Origin: an uncultured Corynebacterium sp.
Lineage (GTDB): Bacteria > Actinomycetota > Actinomycetes > Mycobacteriales > Mycobacteriaceae
Direction: 5' to 3'
NCBI RefSeq assembly: GCF_946221155.1
Contig: NZ_CAMIAN010000004.1
Coordinates: forward strand, 1-64,000
DNA: 64,000 nt
Positions 8,913 to 16,935 of the stretch are shown here, piece after piece; position 1 is the first letter of the stretch, and each line of letters opens with the position of its first letter. The translations under genes were made by a program, and so were the position numbers. The notes below the pieces were generated by a model, which searched no databases, was not told the origin of the DNA, and saw nothing but the letters and a program-made list of their open reading frames with translations.

Positions 8913-10072
8913 TCCTGCTTAAACTCGCGGGCGATCAGCAGCTTCATGATCTCGTTCGTACCCCCGTAGATGCGCTGCACGCGAGCATCCGTGTACATGC
9001 GGGAAATCGGATACTCGCGCATGAAGCCATAGCCGCCGAACAGCTGCAAACAGCGGTCCGCCACGGAACTCTGCAGGTCGGAGGCCAGGTACTTCGCAGC
9101 AGAAGCTTGCGCGGTCGTCAGCTTGCCCTCGATGTGCAGCGCCGTGCAGTGGTCGGTCAGCGTCTTCGCAGCCAGCGTCTCGCTCGCGCACTCGGCCAGA
9201 ACGAACTGGGTGTTCTGGAATCCCAAGATCGGGCGGCCGAAAGCCTCACGCTCGTTGACGTAGCGGATGGTTTCGCGCACGGCGCCCTCGCAAGCAGATG
9301 AACCTCCGATGGCTAGGATCAAGCGCTCCTGGGGTAGCTGCTGCATCAACTGCACGAAGCCCATACCCTCCTGCCCGCCCAGCAGGTTATCGGCAGGCAC
9401 ACGCATGTCGGTGAAGAACAGCTCGCGGGTGTCCTGACCACGCTGGCCGATCTTGTCCAGCACGCGGCCACGCTCGAAACCCTCGAGGTCCTTGGTTTCA
9501 GCGACGATCAAGGACAATCCCCTGCCGCCCGGCTGGTCGTTAGTACGAGCGACAATCACTACGACGTCGCAGTGCGTGCCGTTGGTGATGAAGGTCTTCG
9601 AGCCGTTAATTACCCACTCATCCCCATCCAGCTCTGCGCGGGTCTTGATGGCCTGCAGGTCGGAGCCAGTTCCAGGCTCAGTCATTGCGATGGCACCGAC
9701 CAGCTCACCACTAGCCATTCCCGGCAGCCAGCGCTTCCGCTGCTCCTCCGTGCCGAGTTGGTAAATGTAGTGGGCAACGATCACGGAGTGCACACCGTTG
9801 TGCCAAGCGGAGTTTCCAGCCAGCGCAAGTTCCTGTTGGATCACCGCCTCGTGGGCAAAGGTGCCGCCACCCCCGCCGTACTCCTCGGGGATAGAGGCGC
9901 ACAGCAGGCCAGCCTCGCCGGCCTTGTTCCAGAACTCACGCTCGACCTGGTGGTTTTCTTCCCACTTCAGCTCGTTGGGGGTTACCTCCCTGGCGATGAA
10001 CTCGCGGGCGTGCAGGCGTAGGGCGTCAGTTTCCTCGGTTTCCCATGTGGCGCGGTAGTTATCCAGAATCAT
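8909..10072 (-). CDS. Acyl-CoA dehydrogenase, long-chain/isovaleryl-like
   Basis: FAD-dependent acyl-CoA dehydrogenase of 387 residues, catalysing the first step of beta-oxidation or of branched-chain acyl-CoA breakdown. It shows AIAMTEPGTGSDL (FAD and substrate loop), GSKTFITNG and a C-terminal QLFGGYGFMREYPISRMYTD. The C-terminal position that holds the catalytic Glu in medium- and short-chain enzymes (YEGT) reads YGGTNEI. The base is therefore probably the Glu of PQERLILA, as in long-chain and isovaleryl enzymes. The frame runs to 10135, but the ATG at 10072 has GAGGGAG eight bases upstream and fits the family length. It stands alone, with tRNA-Leu upstream. Confidence 0.88.
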   Translation of the reverse strand: MILDNYRATWETEETDALRLHAREFIAREVTPNELKWEENHQVEREFWNKAGEAGLLCASIPEEYGGGGGTFAHEAVIQQELALAGNSAWHNGVHSVIVAHYIYQLGTEEQRKRWLPGMASGELVGAIAMTEPGTGSDLQAIKTRAELDGDEWVINGSKTFITNGTHCDVVVIVARTNDQPGGRGLSLIVAETKDLEGFERGRVLDKIGQRGQDTRELFFTDMRVPADNLLGGQEGMGFVQLMQQLPQERLILAIGGSSACEGAVRETIRYVNEREAFGRPILGFQNTQFVLAECASETLAAKTLTDHCTALHIEGKLTTAQASAAKYLASDLQSSVADRCLQLFGGYGFMREYPISRMYTDARVQRIYGGTNEIMKLLIAREFKQD

Positions 10073-10220
10073 GTCGATGGCTCCCTCAAAAGTGAATCGA
10101 AGCGCTGGCATGTGATTATGTAATTTTGCCAGCAAAATACTTTCTTGGGAACAACGCTACAGCAGTACGATCGTGATCTGGCTCACTTTCAAAGAGAGTT
10201 CCTGACAGAAAAACAAAAAG

Positions 10221-10294
10221 TCCCCCCAGTCGGACTCGAACCGACACTGAACGGATTTTAAGTCCGCTGCCTCTGCCAATTGGGCTATAGGGGG
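10221..10294 (-). tRNA. tRNA-Leu(UAA), short variable arm, CCA not encoded
   Basis: The minus strand folds into a cloverleaf of 74 nt. The acceptor stem pairs CCCCCTA with TGGGGGG and leaves A73. The D arm has GCCC/AGGC, the anticodon stem is GCGGA/TCCGT with loop CTTAAAA (anticodon TAA), and the T arm is GTCGG-TTCGAGT-CCGAC. The variable region is only about five nt (TCAGT), unlike the long class II arm normal for bacterial tRNA-Leu. The CCA end is not in the DNA; a T-rich run (CTTTTTGTTTTT) follows. The first ten bases overlap the end of ppx. Confidence 0.88.
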
Positions 10295-11274
10295 CGTGCC
10301 ATGACCTCAGCCAGCACTCCGTCCAATATATCCTTCTCGCTGACCGTAATCTCACTAAGCCCCCAATCAAGGAACTGGCTCGTGAAGGCGTCCACCACGA
10401 TAGAACCGCCACCGATCACATCGGCGCGTCCTGGGTGCATAGGCCCGTATTCGCAGCGTTGGGTTGGCGTCAATCCCAAAAGGTTTCGAGCCGTGGCGCG
10501 GAAGTCCTCCAGCGACAGGGTGGCCATGTGGATAGCTCGCGAGTCATACTCTGAAAGTCCCAGGGTGATGGCGGAAAGGGTGGTCATCGTGCCCGCCACA
10601 CCCACGACCTGATCCACGTCGCGGAGATCCACGTGGGAACGCACCTGCTCCATCAACTCCCCTACGAAAGCGCGGGCCTCGGCAACCTGCTGCTCCGTCG
10701 GCGGCTGGTCGTGCAGGAACCGCTCCGTCAGGCGCACACAACCCATGTTTGCTGAATAAGCCTGCGGCTCGCGCCCCGGACCGTGCACGACGAACTCAGT
10801 AGAGCCACCGCCGAGGTCGATGACGCACACAGTGCGGTCCTGTGCATTCGGCAGGTCTGTAATGGCTCCGCGGAAGCTCAGCTCCGCCTCCTGCTCGCCG
10901 GAGATCACTTGCGCCACCGCCCCCTCGCGTACCCGGCCCAGGTGCCGACGGGTGATATCGAAGAACTCCTCTCGGTTCGCCGCATCGCGGGTGGCGGAGG
11001 TCGCCCCCATCATCACGTCCACCACGCCGTACTCAACCATCCGATCGGCGTAGATCTGCAAGGCATTGTCCACGCGCTGCAGTGCTTCGTCGGCGAAACG
11101 CCCCGTGGCATCCACGCCCTGGCCCAGGCGCACGATGATGTTATCCCTGTTGAGCTCGTTGATCTGCCCGTCCGGGGTCCGCTCACTGATCAGCAGGCGG
11201 ATGGAGTTCGTACCACAGTCGATGGCGGCGAAGCGGGGAGTCTGGTTTTGGGGCTGGCTCTGGAGAGTGCTCAT
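10285..11274 (-). CDS. ppx: Exopolyphosphatase / pppGpp phosphohydrolase
   Basis: Ppx/GppA family phosphatase of 329 residues, hydrolysing terminal phosphates of inorganic polyphosphate and possibly pppGpp. The ASKHA fold is shown by AAIDCGTNSIRLLI (phosphate 1 loop), VIDLGGGSTEFV (phosphate 2 motif) and VVGVAGTMTTL. The length is that of the short actinobacterial type with only the two ASKHA domains. Its last codons and TAG stop lie inside the 5' end of tRNA-Leu. Upstream are the DUF501 gene, divIC and eno, the usual corynebacterial order, with only 70 bp to the DUF501 gene, so cotranscription is likely. A PPK2 kinase lies at 41095. Confidence 0.92.
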   Translation of the reverse strand: MSTLQSQPQNQTPRFAAIDCGTNSIRLLISERTPDGQINELNRDNIIVRLGQGVDATGRFADEALQRVDNALQIYADRMVEYGVVDVMMGATSATRDAANREEFFDITRRHLGRVREGAVAQVISGEQEAELSFRGAITDLPNAQDRTVCVIDLGGGSTEFVVHGPGREPQAYSANMGCVRLTERFLHDQPPTEQQVAEARAFVGELMEQVRSHVDLRDVDQVVGVAGTMTTLSAITLGLSEYDSRAIHMATLSLEDFRATARNLLGLTPTQRCEYGPMHPGRADVIGGGSIVVDAFTSQFLDWGLSEITVSEKDILDGVLAEVMARPL

Positions 11275-11344
11275 GGTTCCCAGGCTACTCTGCGAAGGCC
11301 CTGTGCCTATGGCCGCCCTATGGTCTCCCCACGGCTGTCCTGGA

Positions 11345-11911
11345 TTATTCTGTGACGCTCGCGGCTTCCATCGACGTGCCTAGCGAAGCCGCCGTCGGCC
11401 AGTCCGCAGGCAGCGCCGTACCCTGAAGCTTCGGGTTGTTCTCAATGGCCAGCGCGACGGCCTCAGTGCCCAGGCGCACTCGCTGCGGCCCTTCCGCCAG
11501 CGCGTAGGCAATCAGCACGTGCAGACACTTCACGCGGTCGGGCATGCCGCCACCGGAGAAGTCCGTACCCAGATCCTCCATTTTGTTGCGCTCGGCCAGG
11601 TAGTGTTCGTGCGCGGCCTGATAATCGGCGGCCAACGCCTCGTCTTTGGGTAGTCGAGCCTGCATGGTCTTCATCACGCCTGCGACCTCCAGGCGGGAGG
11701 CTTCGGCGGTCAGGCGCGGGTCCGTCAGGTAGTACAACGTAGGGAATGGCGTGCCATCCGGCAGCTTCGGCTGCGTCTTCACCACTGCAGGAACCCCATC
11801 CGGCGTGTAATAGCTCACCTCAACTACACCGCGTAGCGGTCGGCCGAGCTGCTGGCGCATTACCGCCAAGTCGTCTTCGGTCGGCGGGCCGGGCTGTCGC
11901 TGGTTAGTCAT
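11345..11911 (-). CDS. DUF501 domain protein
   Basis: 188-residue soluble protein of the actinobacterial DUF501 family, which is nearly always found between divIC and ppx. Visible landmarks are QLGRPLRGVVEV, the conserved PTLYYLTDPRLTAEASRLE and GMPDRVKCLHVLIAYAL. No catalytic motif that I know is present and the molecular role is not established. The ATG at 11911 follows the divIC stop by 47 bp. Its fixed place between a division gene and a polyphosphate gene suggests a housekeeping role, but this is inference. Confidence 0.85.
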   Translation of the reverse strand: MTNQRQPGPPTEDDLAVMRQQLGRPLRGVVEVSYYTPDGVPAVVKTQPKLPDGTPFPTLYYLTDPRLTAEASRLEVAGVMKTMQARLPKDEALAADYQAAHEHYLAERNKMEDLGTDFSGGGMPDRVKCLHVLIAYALAEGPQRVRLGTEAVALAIENNPKLQGTALPADWPTAASLGTSMEAASVTE

Positions 11912-11958
11912 GGGTTCTTTCGGTTCCTCTGTTGGGGTTCTTGTTCTTGTTAGGTGCT

Positions 11959-12678
11959 CTAGTTACCTGGTGCGGGCGCTTCGGGCTGTCCCTCGGGCGC
12001 GGGCGCTGCGGGCTGCCCTTGCTCCGGCTTCTCTTCCGGAACCGTCGGCAGCTTGTGGTCTTCAGTCGCCGGATCGTCTTCCTTCAGCTCTTCCTCCGGC
12101 GTGGAGATCGAGTCCCACAGCTGGGCGTACCAGTCGCGGTTGCCTTCGCCCTCACCGGTGGCTGCTTCATCTGATTCCGTACCCAGCTCGTCTGCATGGA
12201 TCTTCGGGGAGATGATGCGATACGCCGACTCCCCTGGCTCGATGAGCCCCAGGCGCGTGCGCGCCTGTTCCTTGATGAAGTCCTCGTCGCGGTAGCGGTT
12301 GAGCTCGCTGGTGAGTTCTGCTTTCTCTTTCTCCTGCGCCTCGATCTTCTGGTTCAGCTGCGCCAATTCGGCGCGTTGCTCGAAGTAGTTGCGCAGCGGA
12401 TTGGCTATAGAAACAGCCAGGAAGATCACCAGCACCAGGGTCACGAGCCATGTGGTGGGGCTCATGTTCTTGGGCACTTCCACAAAGGAACGCGCCATAC
12501 GTTTCGGCGCAGTTTGCGCGCGGGCTCGGCGCCTCTCGCGCCTCTCGATCGACCGTGCCCGGGGCAGCCGGGCGGACTCGGGGCGGCCATGTTCTTGCCC
12601 CGCTTTTTCGGACGCCACGTCTGAGCGCGGCTGATCCTCCGGCTCCTTGTCCGGTTCGCCCTTGGTCGATGTGCTCAT
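11959..12678 (-). CDS. divIC: Septum formation initiator, DivIC/FtsB family
   Basis: 239 residues. A basic, Arg-rich cytoplasmic N terminus of about 95 residues leads to one membrane helix (TWLVTLVLVIFLAVSIAN). A leucine-zipper-like coiled coil follows (about 125-165, AELAQLNQKIEAQEKEKAEL), then the conserved YRDEDFIKEQARTRLGLIEPGE that identifies FtsB/DivIC. The tail is Pro/Glu/Ala-rich. Members bridge FtsQ and FtsL in the divisome. Here it sits between eno and the DUF501 gene, as in other corynebacteria. The long N and C extensions are typical of actinobacterial members. Confidence 0.9.
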   Translation of the reverse strand: MSTSTKGEPDKEPEDQPRSDVASEKAGQEHGRPESARLPRARSIERRERRRARAQTAPKRMARSFVEVPKNMSPTTWLVTLVLVIFLAVSIANPLRNYFEQRAELAQLNQKIEAQEKEKAELTSELNRYRDEDFIKEQARTRLGLIEPGESAYRIISPKIHADELGTESDEAATGEGEGNRDWYAQLWDSISTPEEELKEDDPATEDHKLPTVPEEKPEQGQPAAPAPEGQPEAPAPGN

Positions 12679-12715
12679 GATCTACAGAGTCTAGCGAAGT
12701 AAGGCTGAAATGCGA

Positions 12716-12752
12716 GTAGCCCACGGCCATCGACTGGATGACTGTGGGCTAC
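12716..12752. repeat. Inverted repeat between eno and divIC
   Basis: GTAGCCCAC at 12716-12724 pairs perfectly with GTGGGCTAC at 12744-12752 across 19 nt. No T run follows on either strand, so it is not a standard intrinsic terminator. It lies downstream of eno and just upstream of divIC and could be an mRNA processing hairpin or an operator. Confidence 0.45.
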
Positions 12753-12816
12753 CTGAGCCTATCTAGGGCTACCAGGGCTGTCCGGGCGCCTAGCGCCTCT
12801 TAAGATCGCCTAGCAC

Positions 12817-14094
12817 TTACCTGGTGAAGCGCGGGAAGGCGGAGCGGCCTGCGTAGACAGCCGCGTCACCCAGGATCTCCTCGATACGCAGCAGCTGGTT
12901 GTACTTGGCAACGCGCTCGGAGCGAGCCGGAGCACCGGTCTTGATCTGGCCACAGTTCAGGGCGACGGCCAGGTCAGCAATAGTGGTGTCCTCGGTCTCA
13001 CCGGAGCGGTGGGACATCATGCTGCGGTAGCCATTGCGGTGTGCCAGCTCGACAGCGTCGAAAGTCTCGGTGAGGGTACCAATCTGGTTCACCTTCACCA
13101 GCAGCGCGTTGGCTGCCTTCTCCTCGATGCCCTTGGCCAGGCGCTGCGGGTTAGTGACGAAGAAATCGTCGCCGACAATCTGAACCTTGTCGCCGATCTT
13201 GGCGGTCAGGGCGGTGTAGCCCTCCCAGTCGTCCTCCTGTAGCGGGTCCTCGATGGAGACGATCGGGTACTCCTCGATCAGATCCTCGTAGACCTTCGCC
13301 ATCTCCTCGGCGGTGTGCTCGCCACCCTCGAAGTGGTACTTGCCGTCCTTGAAGAACTCGGAGGAGGCAACATCCAGCGCCAGTGCGACGTCCTCGCCGA
13401 CCTTGAAGCCGGCCTTTTCGATAGCTTCAACGATCAGGTCCAGGGCTGCCTTGGTGGAGTCAACAGACGGTGCGAAGCCGCCTTCGTCACCCAGGCCGGT
13501 GGACAGGCCCTTGTCCTTAATAACCTTCTTCAGGGTGTGGTAGACCTCGGAGCCAACGCGCAGTGCCTCGGAGAAGGTCTCGGCACCGATCGGGGCGATC
13601 ATGAACTCCTGAACATCCACGCCGGAGTCGGCGTGTGCGCCGCCGTTGAGGATGTTCATCATCGGTACCGGCAGCACGTGGGCGTTCGGGCCACCGACGT
13701 AGCGGAACAGCGGCAGCTCGGCGGATTCTGCAGCCGCGCGGGCAACGGCCATAGAAACACCCAGGATGGCGTTGGCGCCCAGCTTAGACTTGTTCTCGGT
13801 GCCGTCCAGGTCGCGCATCAGCTGGTCGATCAGGCGCTGATCGTCAGCCTCCACACCCATCAGCTCTTCGTCGATGTCCTCGATCACGTTCTTGACGGCG
13901 TTGAGCACGCCCTTGCCCTGGTAGCGCTCGCCACCATCTCGCAGCTCGTGTGCCTCGTGCACGCCGGTGGAAGCACCGGAGGGAACGGCTGCGCGACCGA
14001 AGGAGCCGTCATCCAGAAGTACGTCTACCTCGACGGTCGGGTTACCGCGGGAATCGATGATTTCACGGGCATCAATGTTGAGGATCAGGGCCAT
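12817..14094 (-). CDS. eno: Enolase
   Basis: Phosphopyruvate hydratase of 425 residues, converting 2-phosphoglycerate to phosphoenolpyruvate in glycolysis; Mg-dependent and cytosolic. Full length and well conserved: SGASTGVHEAHELRDGG near the N terminus, GDEGGFAPS, the metal ligands within ALDVASSEFF, SIEDPLQEDDW and VGDDFFVTN, and the signature MSHRSGETEDTTIADLA. The ATG at 14094 has a perfect AAGGAGG eight bases upstream, matching high expression. The 214-bp gap upstream should hold its promoter. Confidence 0.97.
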   Translation of the reverse strand: MALILNIDAREIIDSRGNPTVEVDVLLDDGSFGRAAVPSGASTGVHEAHELRDGGERYQGKGVLNAVKNVIEDIDEELMGVEADDQRLIDQLMRDLDGTENKSKLGANAILGVSMAVARAAAESAELPLFRYVGGPNAHVLPVPMMNILNGGAHADSGVDVQEFMIAPIGAETFSEALRVGSEVYHTLKKVIKDKGLSTGLGDEGGFAPSVDSTKAALDLIVEAIEKAGFKVGEDVALALDVASSEFFKDGKYHFEGGEHTAEEMAKVYEDLIEEYPIVSIEDPLQEDDWEGYTALTAKIGDKVQIVGDDFFVTNPQRLAKGIEEKAANALLVKVNQIGTLTETFDAVELAHRNGYRSMMSHRSGETEDTTIADLAVALNCGQIKTGAPARSERVAKYNQLLRIEEILGDAAVYAGRSAFPRFTR

Positions 14095-14308
14095 GTGTCT
14101 GCCTCCTTGGCTTGTGGCATTGGGGTGCCAAACTATTGACTATCTGTTCTTGGGTTAACAGCTAACAAAGGTCTCTACCGCAGCATCGGGCAGCCCACGG
14201 GTGGCACCGAGCACAGCGGTCTGCTTCCATTGTGACACCGCCAGAAATTTTTCGCCGTCACGAGCGTAAAACCCGGCCTAAGCTACCCCTCCCTAAAGGG
14301 GGATTGAC
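14095..14308. other. Intergenic region upstream of eno
   Basis: This 214-bp stretch lies between the transglycosylase stop and eno. Apart from the eno ribosome binding site (AAGGAGG on the minus strand) I see no gene, no RNA-like fold of note and no operator I can name. A weak hairpin (CCCCT/AGGGG) lies near 14287-14301, close to the transglycosylase stop. Confidence 0.4.
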
Positions 14309-15181
14309 TTACTGCGGCGACTGGCCAATCGCGTAATTTGCCGCCGCGTCGCGTACCTGCATGACGTACTCGTTGGAGAGGTTATAACCCTTGATCGCGC
14401 TCTTCCAGCCCTTTTCGGTGCCAAGGTCACGGTCTTCGCTACACAGCAGCTTTGCCGCGGTAGCGGCGGCGTCATAGACACTCTGTGGATTCTTCTTGCC
14501 ATCACCGTCGGCGTCCACCCCGTAGATCTTCCAGGATTCAGGGATGAACTGCATTGGCCCCAGCGCCCGGTCGTACTCACGGTCACCATCCAGTCGCCCG
14601 TCGTCGGTATCCTCCACCTTGGCAAACTCGTGGCCATTGAGTTGCGGGCCGATAATGTCAGGCTCGGCGATGCCGTCGTCGTTAAGTTTGGACGCCCCGA
14701 AACGCTTGCCGTCGTAAGTCCCGTGGCGGGTTTCTACGTAACCGAGCCCGGCCAGCGTATTCCAAGACAGATTGCAGGCAGGGGTCTCCTTCCGGGCAAA
14801 TCCTTCGGCCTTGCCGTAGGCCATGAGGGCCTGCAGAGGGACGTTCAGCTCCTCGGACTTCGGCTTAGCCCAGTCCAGAGCCTGCTGGTATGCACGGTCG
14901 CTGTCTTTCGGGTCGAAATCCGGCGCCGGACTCGCAGCCTTCGGCGGTATATCCGTCGGCACCGGAAGGCGCTCGGATTCGGTGCTGCGATCGCTAGTGA
15001 CGAACCCTGCGACCAGGTAGCCAACCAGAGCAATGATACCCAGCAGCGCAATGACCACTACGAAGAATCCGCAGCCTCCCAGCAGCCCCCGGTTCGGGCG
15101 GCTTCCGGCCGCGTCGTCGTCCTCCCATGCAGAATCGTTTGGTTCGATCCTCTGTGGGCGGCGATAGTGGTTCGACGCCAT
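14309..15181 (-). CDS. Membrane-anchored lytic transglycosylase, MltB-like
   Basis: 290 residues with a short cytoplasmic N terminus, one membrane helix (about 35-62, GGCGFFVVVIALLGIIALVGYLVAGF cut here as the core hydrophobic run) and an extracytoplasmic domain. The catalytic region contains NTLAGLGYVETRHG, whose Glu is the expected general acid, and DRALGPMQFIPESW, both typical of the SLT_2/MltB fold. A calcium-loop-like DADGDGKKNPQSVYDAA follows. Such enzymes cleave the glycan strands of peptidoglycan. The gene lies between eno and mntR, where corynebacteria usually have it. It may be followed by eno in one transcript, although a 214-bp gap argues for a separate promoter. Confidence 0.88.
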   Translation of the reverse strand: MASNHYRRPQRIEPNDSAWEDDDAAGSRPNRGLLGGCGFFVVVIALLGIIALVGYLVAGFVTSDRSTESERLPVPTDIPPKAASPAPDFDPKDSDRAYQQALDWAKPKSEELNVPLQALMAYGKAEGFARKETPACNLSWNTLAGLGYVETRHGTYDGKRFGASKLNDDGIAEPDIIGPQLNGHEFAKVEDTDDGRLDGDREYDRALGPMQFIPESWKIYGVDADGDGKKNPQSVYDAAATAAKLLCSEDRDLGTEKGWKSAIKGYNLSNEYVMQVRDAAANYAIGQSPQ

Positions 15182-15192
15182 GGATGTCCTTC

Positions 15193-15897
15193 CTATTTTT
15201 CAGTGCTGTTTTTCCGCGAGTTCTTATCGGCCACACTGACCAACACTGCGCTTAGGCTACTAGCTGGAAGTTGAACCCGCGTTTCCGACTCGGTGATGTG
15301 CAGCTCCGCCATATCTGCAAACACGCGCTCGCCGACGGTGATGTGCACTCCGGGGAGCACGCCATGCTCGGTGAGATAACGCACCAGGGCGGCATCTCTG
15401 TCGCTGATGCGATCCACGATGAGCTGCTCGCCCGTGTGGGCGTCCGAAAGAAGGAAAGCCGAGCTCGCAGGAATGTGGCCCCCTTCGTCGGGGATAGGGT
15501 CTCCGTGTGGGTCGCGGGTGGGCTTGTTCAGCAGGCTGGCGATGCGCTCGACGAAGGTATCGGAGACGGCGTGCTCCAAAACCTCGGCCTCGTCGTGCAC
15601 TTCGTCCAGACCGTAGCCCAGGTGGTTGCACAGGAAAGTCTCGATCAGTCGGTGGCGACGCACCATGGACAGGGCGATCTTGCGGCCAGTTTCGCTGAGT
15701 TCAATGTCCCCATAGGGGGCATGGTCCACTAGCCCCTGGGCAGCGAGGCGCTTGATCGCCTCGGACGCGGTAGAAGGGCGCTGGTCCATGTGACTGGCCA
15801 AGACGGAGAGGGAAACTCCACCCCCGGACCACTCCTGTAGATCGAAGATCTTCTTCAGGTAGTCCTGGGACCTCTCGGGAAGGTCTGTGACGTGCAT
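15193..15897 (-). CDS. mntR: Manganese-responsive DtxR-family repressor
   Basis: 234-residue DtxR-type regulator. It has an N-terminal winged helix (SQDYLKKIFDL to GRKIALSMVRRHRL), a dimerisation and metal-binding region (RHRLIETFL, HDEAEVLEHAVSD) and a C-terminal SH3-like part. I call it MntR rather than DtxR because it is divergent from a Mn-type ABC transporter. The shared intergenic region also holds a perfect palindrome equal to the MntR site I recall from C. glutamicum. The ATG at 15897 fits the family; the frame extends to 15939 without support. It probably represses mntABC when Mn is plentiful. Confidence 0.88.
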   Translation of the reverse strand: MHVTDLPERSQDYLKKIFDLQEWSGGGVSLSVLASHMDQRPSTASEAIKRLAAQGLVDHAPYGDIELSETGRKIALSMVRRHRLIETFLCNHLGYGLDEVHDEAEVLEHAVSDTFVERIASLLNKPTRDPHGDPIPDEGGHIPASSAFLLSDAHTGEQLIVDRISDRDAALVRYLTEHGVLPGVHITVGERVFADMAELHITESETRVQLPASSLSAVLVSVADKNSRKNSTEK

Positions 15898-15959
15898 GCC
15901 GACCAGTGTACGGGGGTAATCGGGGTTTAAAGAACTCAAGGGTGTAGTTTAAGCTGCAC

Positions 15960-15982
15960 TATATTGTTCAATGCGTTGAACA
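15960..15982 (+). promoter_or_regulatory. mntABC promoter -10 and MntR operator
   Basis: A perfect 18-bp palindrome, TGTTCAATGCGTTGAACA, lies at 15965-15982. It is identical to the MntR-binding repeat I recall being published for C. glutamicum. A -10 hexamer TATATT at 15960-15965 runs into its left arm, so the expected start of transcription falls within the operator. That is the classic arrangement for repression. It is 39 bp upstream of the mntA start and 68 bp from mntR. Confidence 0.85.
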
Positions 15983-16020
15983 TTACACCCCTCACGATCG
16001 GAAAGTTTATTAACTTGAAA

Positions 16021-16932
16021 ATGAAGCCCAGTAAGAAACTAGCGGCAACTCTATGCACCACAATCCTCGTAGCTGCAGGCACCACTGCCTGCAATAGCGA
16101 GAACACACACCACGAAAAAGCCGAGGTCCTGACGACTTTCACCATCCTGGAAGACATCACTTCCAACATCGCCGGTGATACCCTCACCGTGCGCTCGCTG
16201 ACCCAACCCGGCGCGGAAGTTCACGGCTATGATCCCACTCCTAGCGACATCGCCGCCGCATCCGACGCGGAGCTCATCATCAACAACGGTCTGGGCTTGG
16301 AGCACTGGCTGGACAAGCTAACCGCAGACAGTAAAGCCCAGCGCGCCACCGCCAGCGACGGTGTAGATCCCATCACCATTAAGGGCACCGATCAGCCCAA
16401 CCCGCACGCCTGGATGAGCCCCACGCTCGCCAAGGTCTATGTGGACAATATCGTCCGGGCCTTGAGCGACCTGCGCCCGGATAACGCGCAAACCTACGAG
16501 GACAACGGGAAGCAATACAAGGATCGGCTGGACGACGTGGAGACGGAACTCCAGGACGGACTGAAAGCCCTGCCCCCGCGCCAGCGTGCGCTGATGACGT
16601 GCGAAGGCGCCTTCAGTTATCTCACCGAAGATATGGACTTGAAGGAGGGTTACATCTGGCCCGTCAACACCGAAGGCGAAATCACCTCTCAGCAGATCAC
16701 CCAGGCGGCCGACTTCGTCCGCGACAACGAGGTCCCCGCCGTCTTCTGCGAATCCACCGTCGAGCCCGGGCCGAAAGAACAGCTGATGCGCGATACCGGC
16801 GCCCGCGACGGCGGCACGCTGTACGTCGACTCGCTGTCTGAGGCCGACGGCCCCGTGCCGACCTATCTCGACCTTCTTTCTTATGACGCCCGCACCATCG
16901 TCAACGGGCTGACCGGCAAGGATGCGAAGTAA
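16021..16932 (+). CDS. mntA: Manganese ABC transporter substrate-binding lipoprotein
   Basis: 303-residue cluster A-I (ZnuA/PsaA-like) solute-binding lipoprotein with signal peptide and lipobox VAAGTTAC. It captures Mn (or Zn/Fe) outside the membrane for the adjacent ATPase and permease. The four expected metal ligands are visible: His in EVHGYDPTPSD, His in NPHAWMSP, Glu in TCEGAFSY and Asp in TLYVDSLSE. The His-His-Glu-Asp set is that of manganese binders such as PsaA and MntC; zinc binders usually carry a third His and a His-rich loop, which is absent. The ATG at 16021 begins a proper signal peptide; the frame upstream includes the operator. First gene of mntABC. Confidence 0.92.
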   Translation: MKPSKKLAATLCTTILVAAGTTACNSENTHHEKAEVLTTFTILEDITSNIAGDTLTVRSLTQPGAEVHGYDPTPSDIAAASDAELIINNGLGLEHWLDKLTADSKAQRATASDGVDPITIKGTDQPNPHAWMSPTLAKVYVDNIVRALSDLRPDNAQTYEDNGKQYKDRLDDVETELQDGLKALPPRQRALMTCEGAFSYLTEDMDLKEGYIWPVNTEGEITSQQITQAADFVRDNEVPAVFCESTVEPGPKEQLMRDTGARDGGTLYVDSLSEADGPVPTYLDLLSYDARTIVNGLTGKDAK

Positions 16933-16935
16933 CTA

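Noticed and set aside
13315..14139. 274-codon plus-strand open frame opposite eno
   Set aside because: Mirror of highly biased enolase codons; no protein-like motif.
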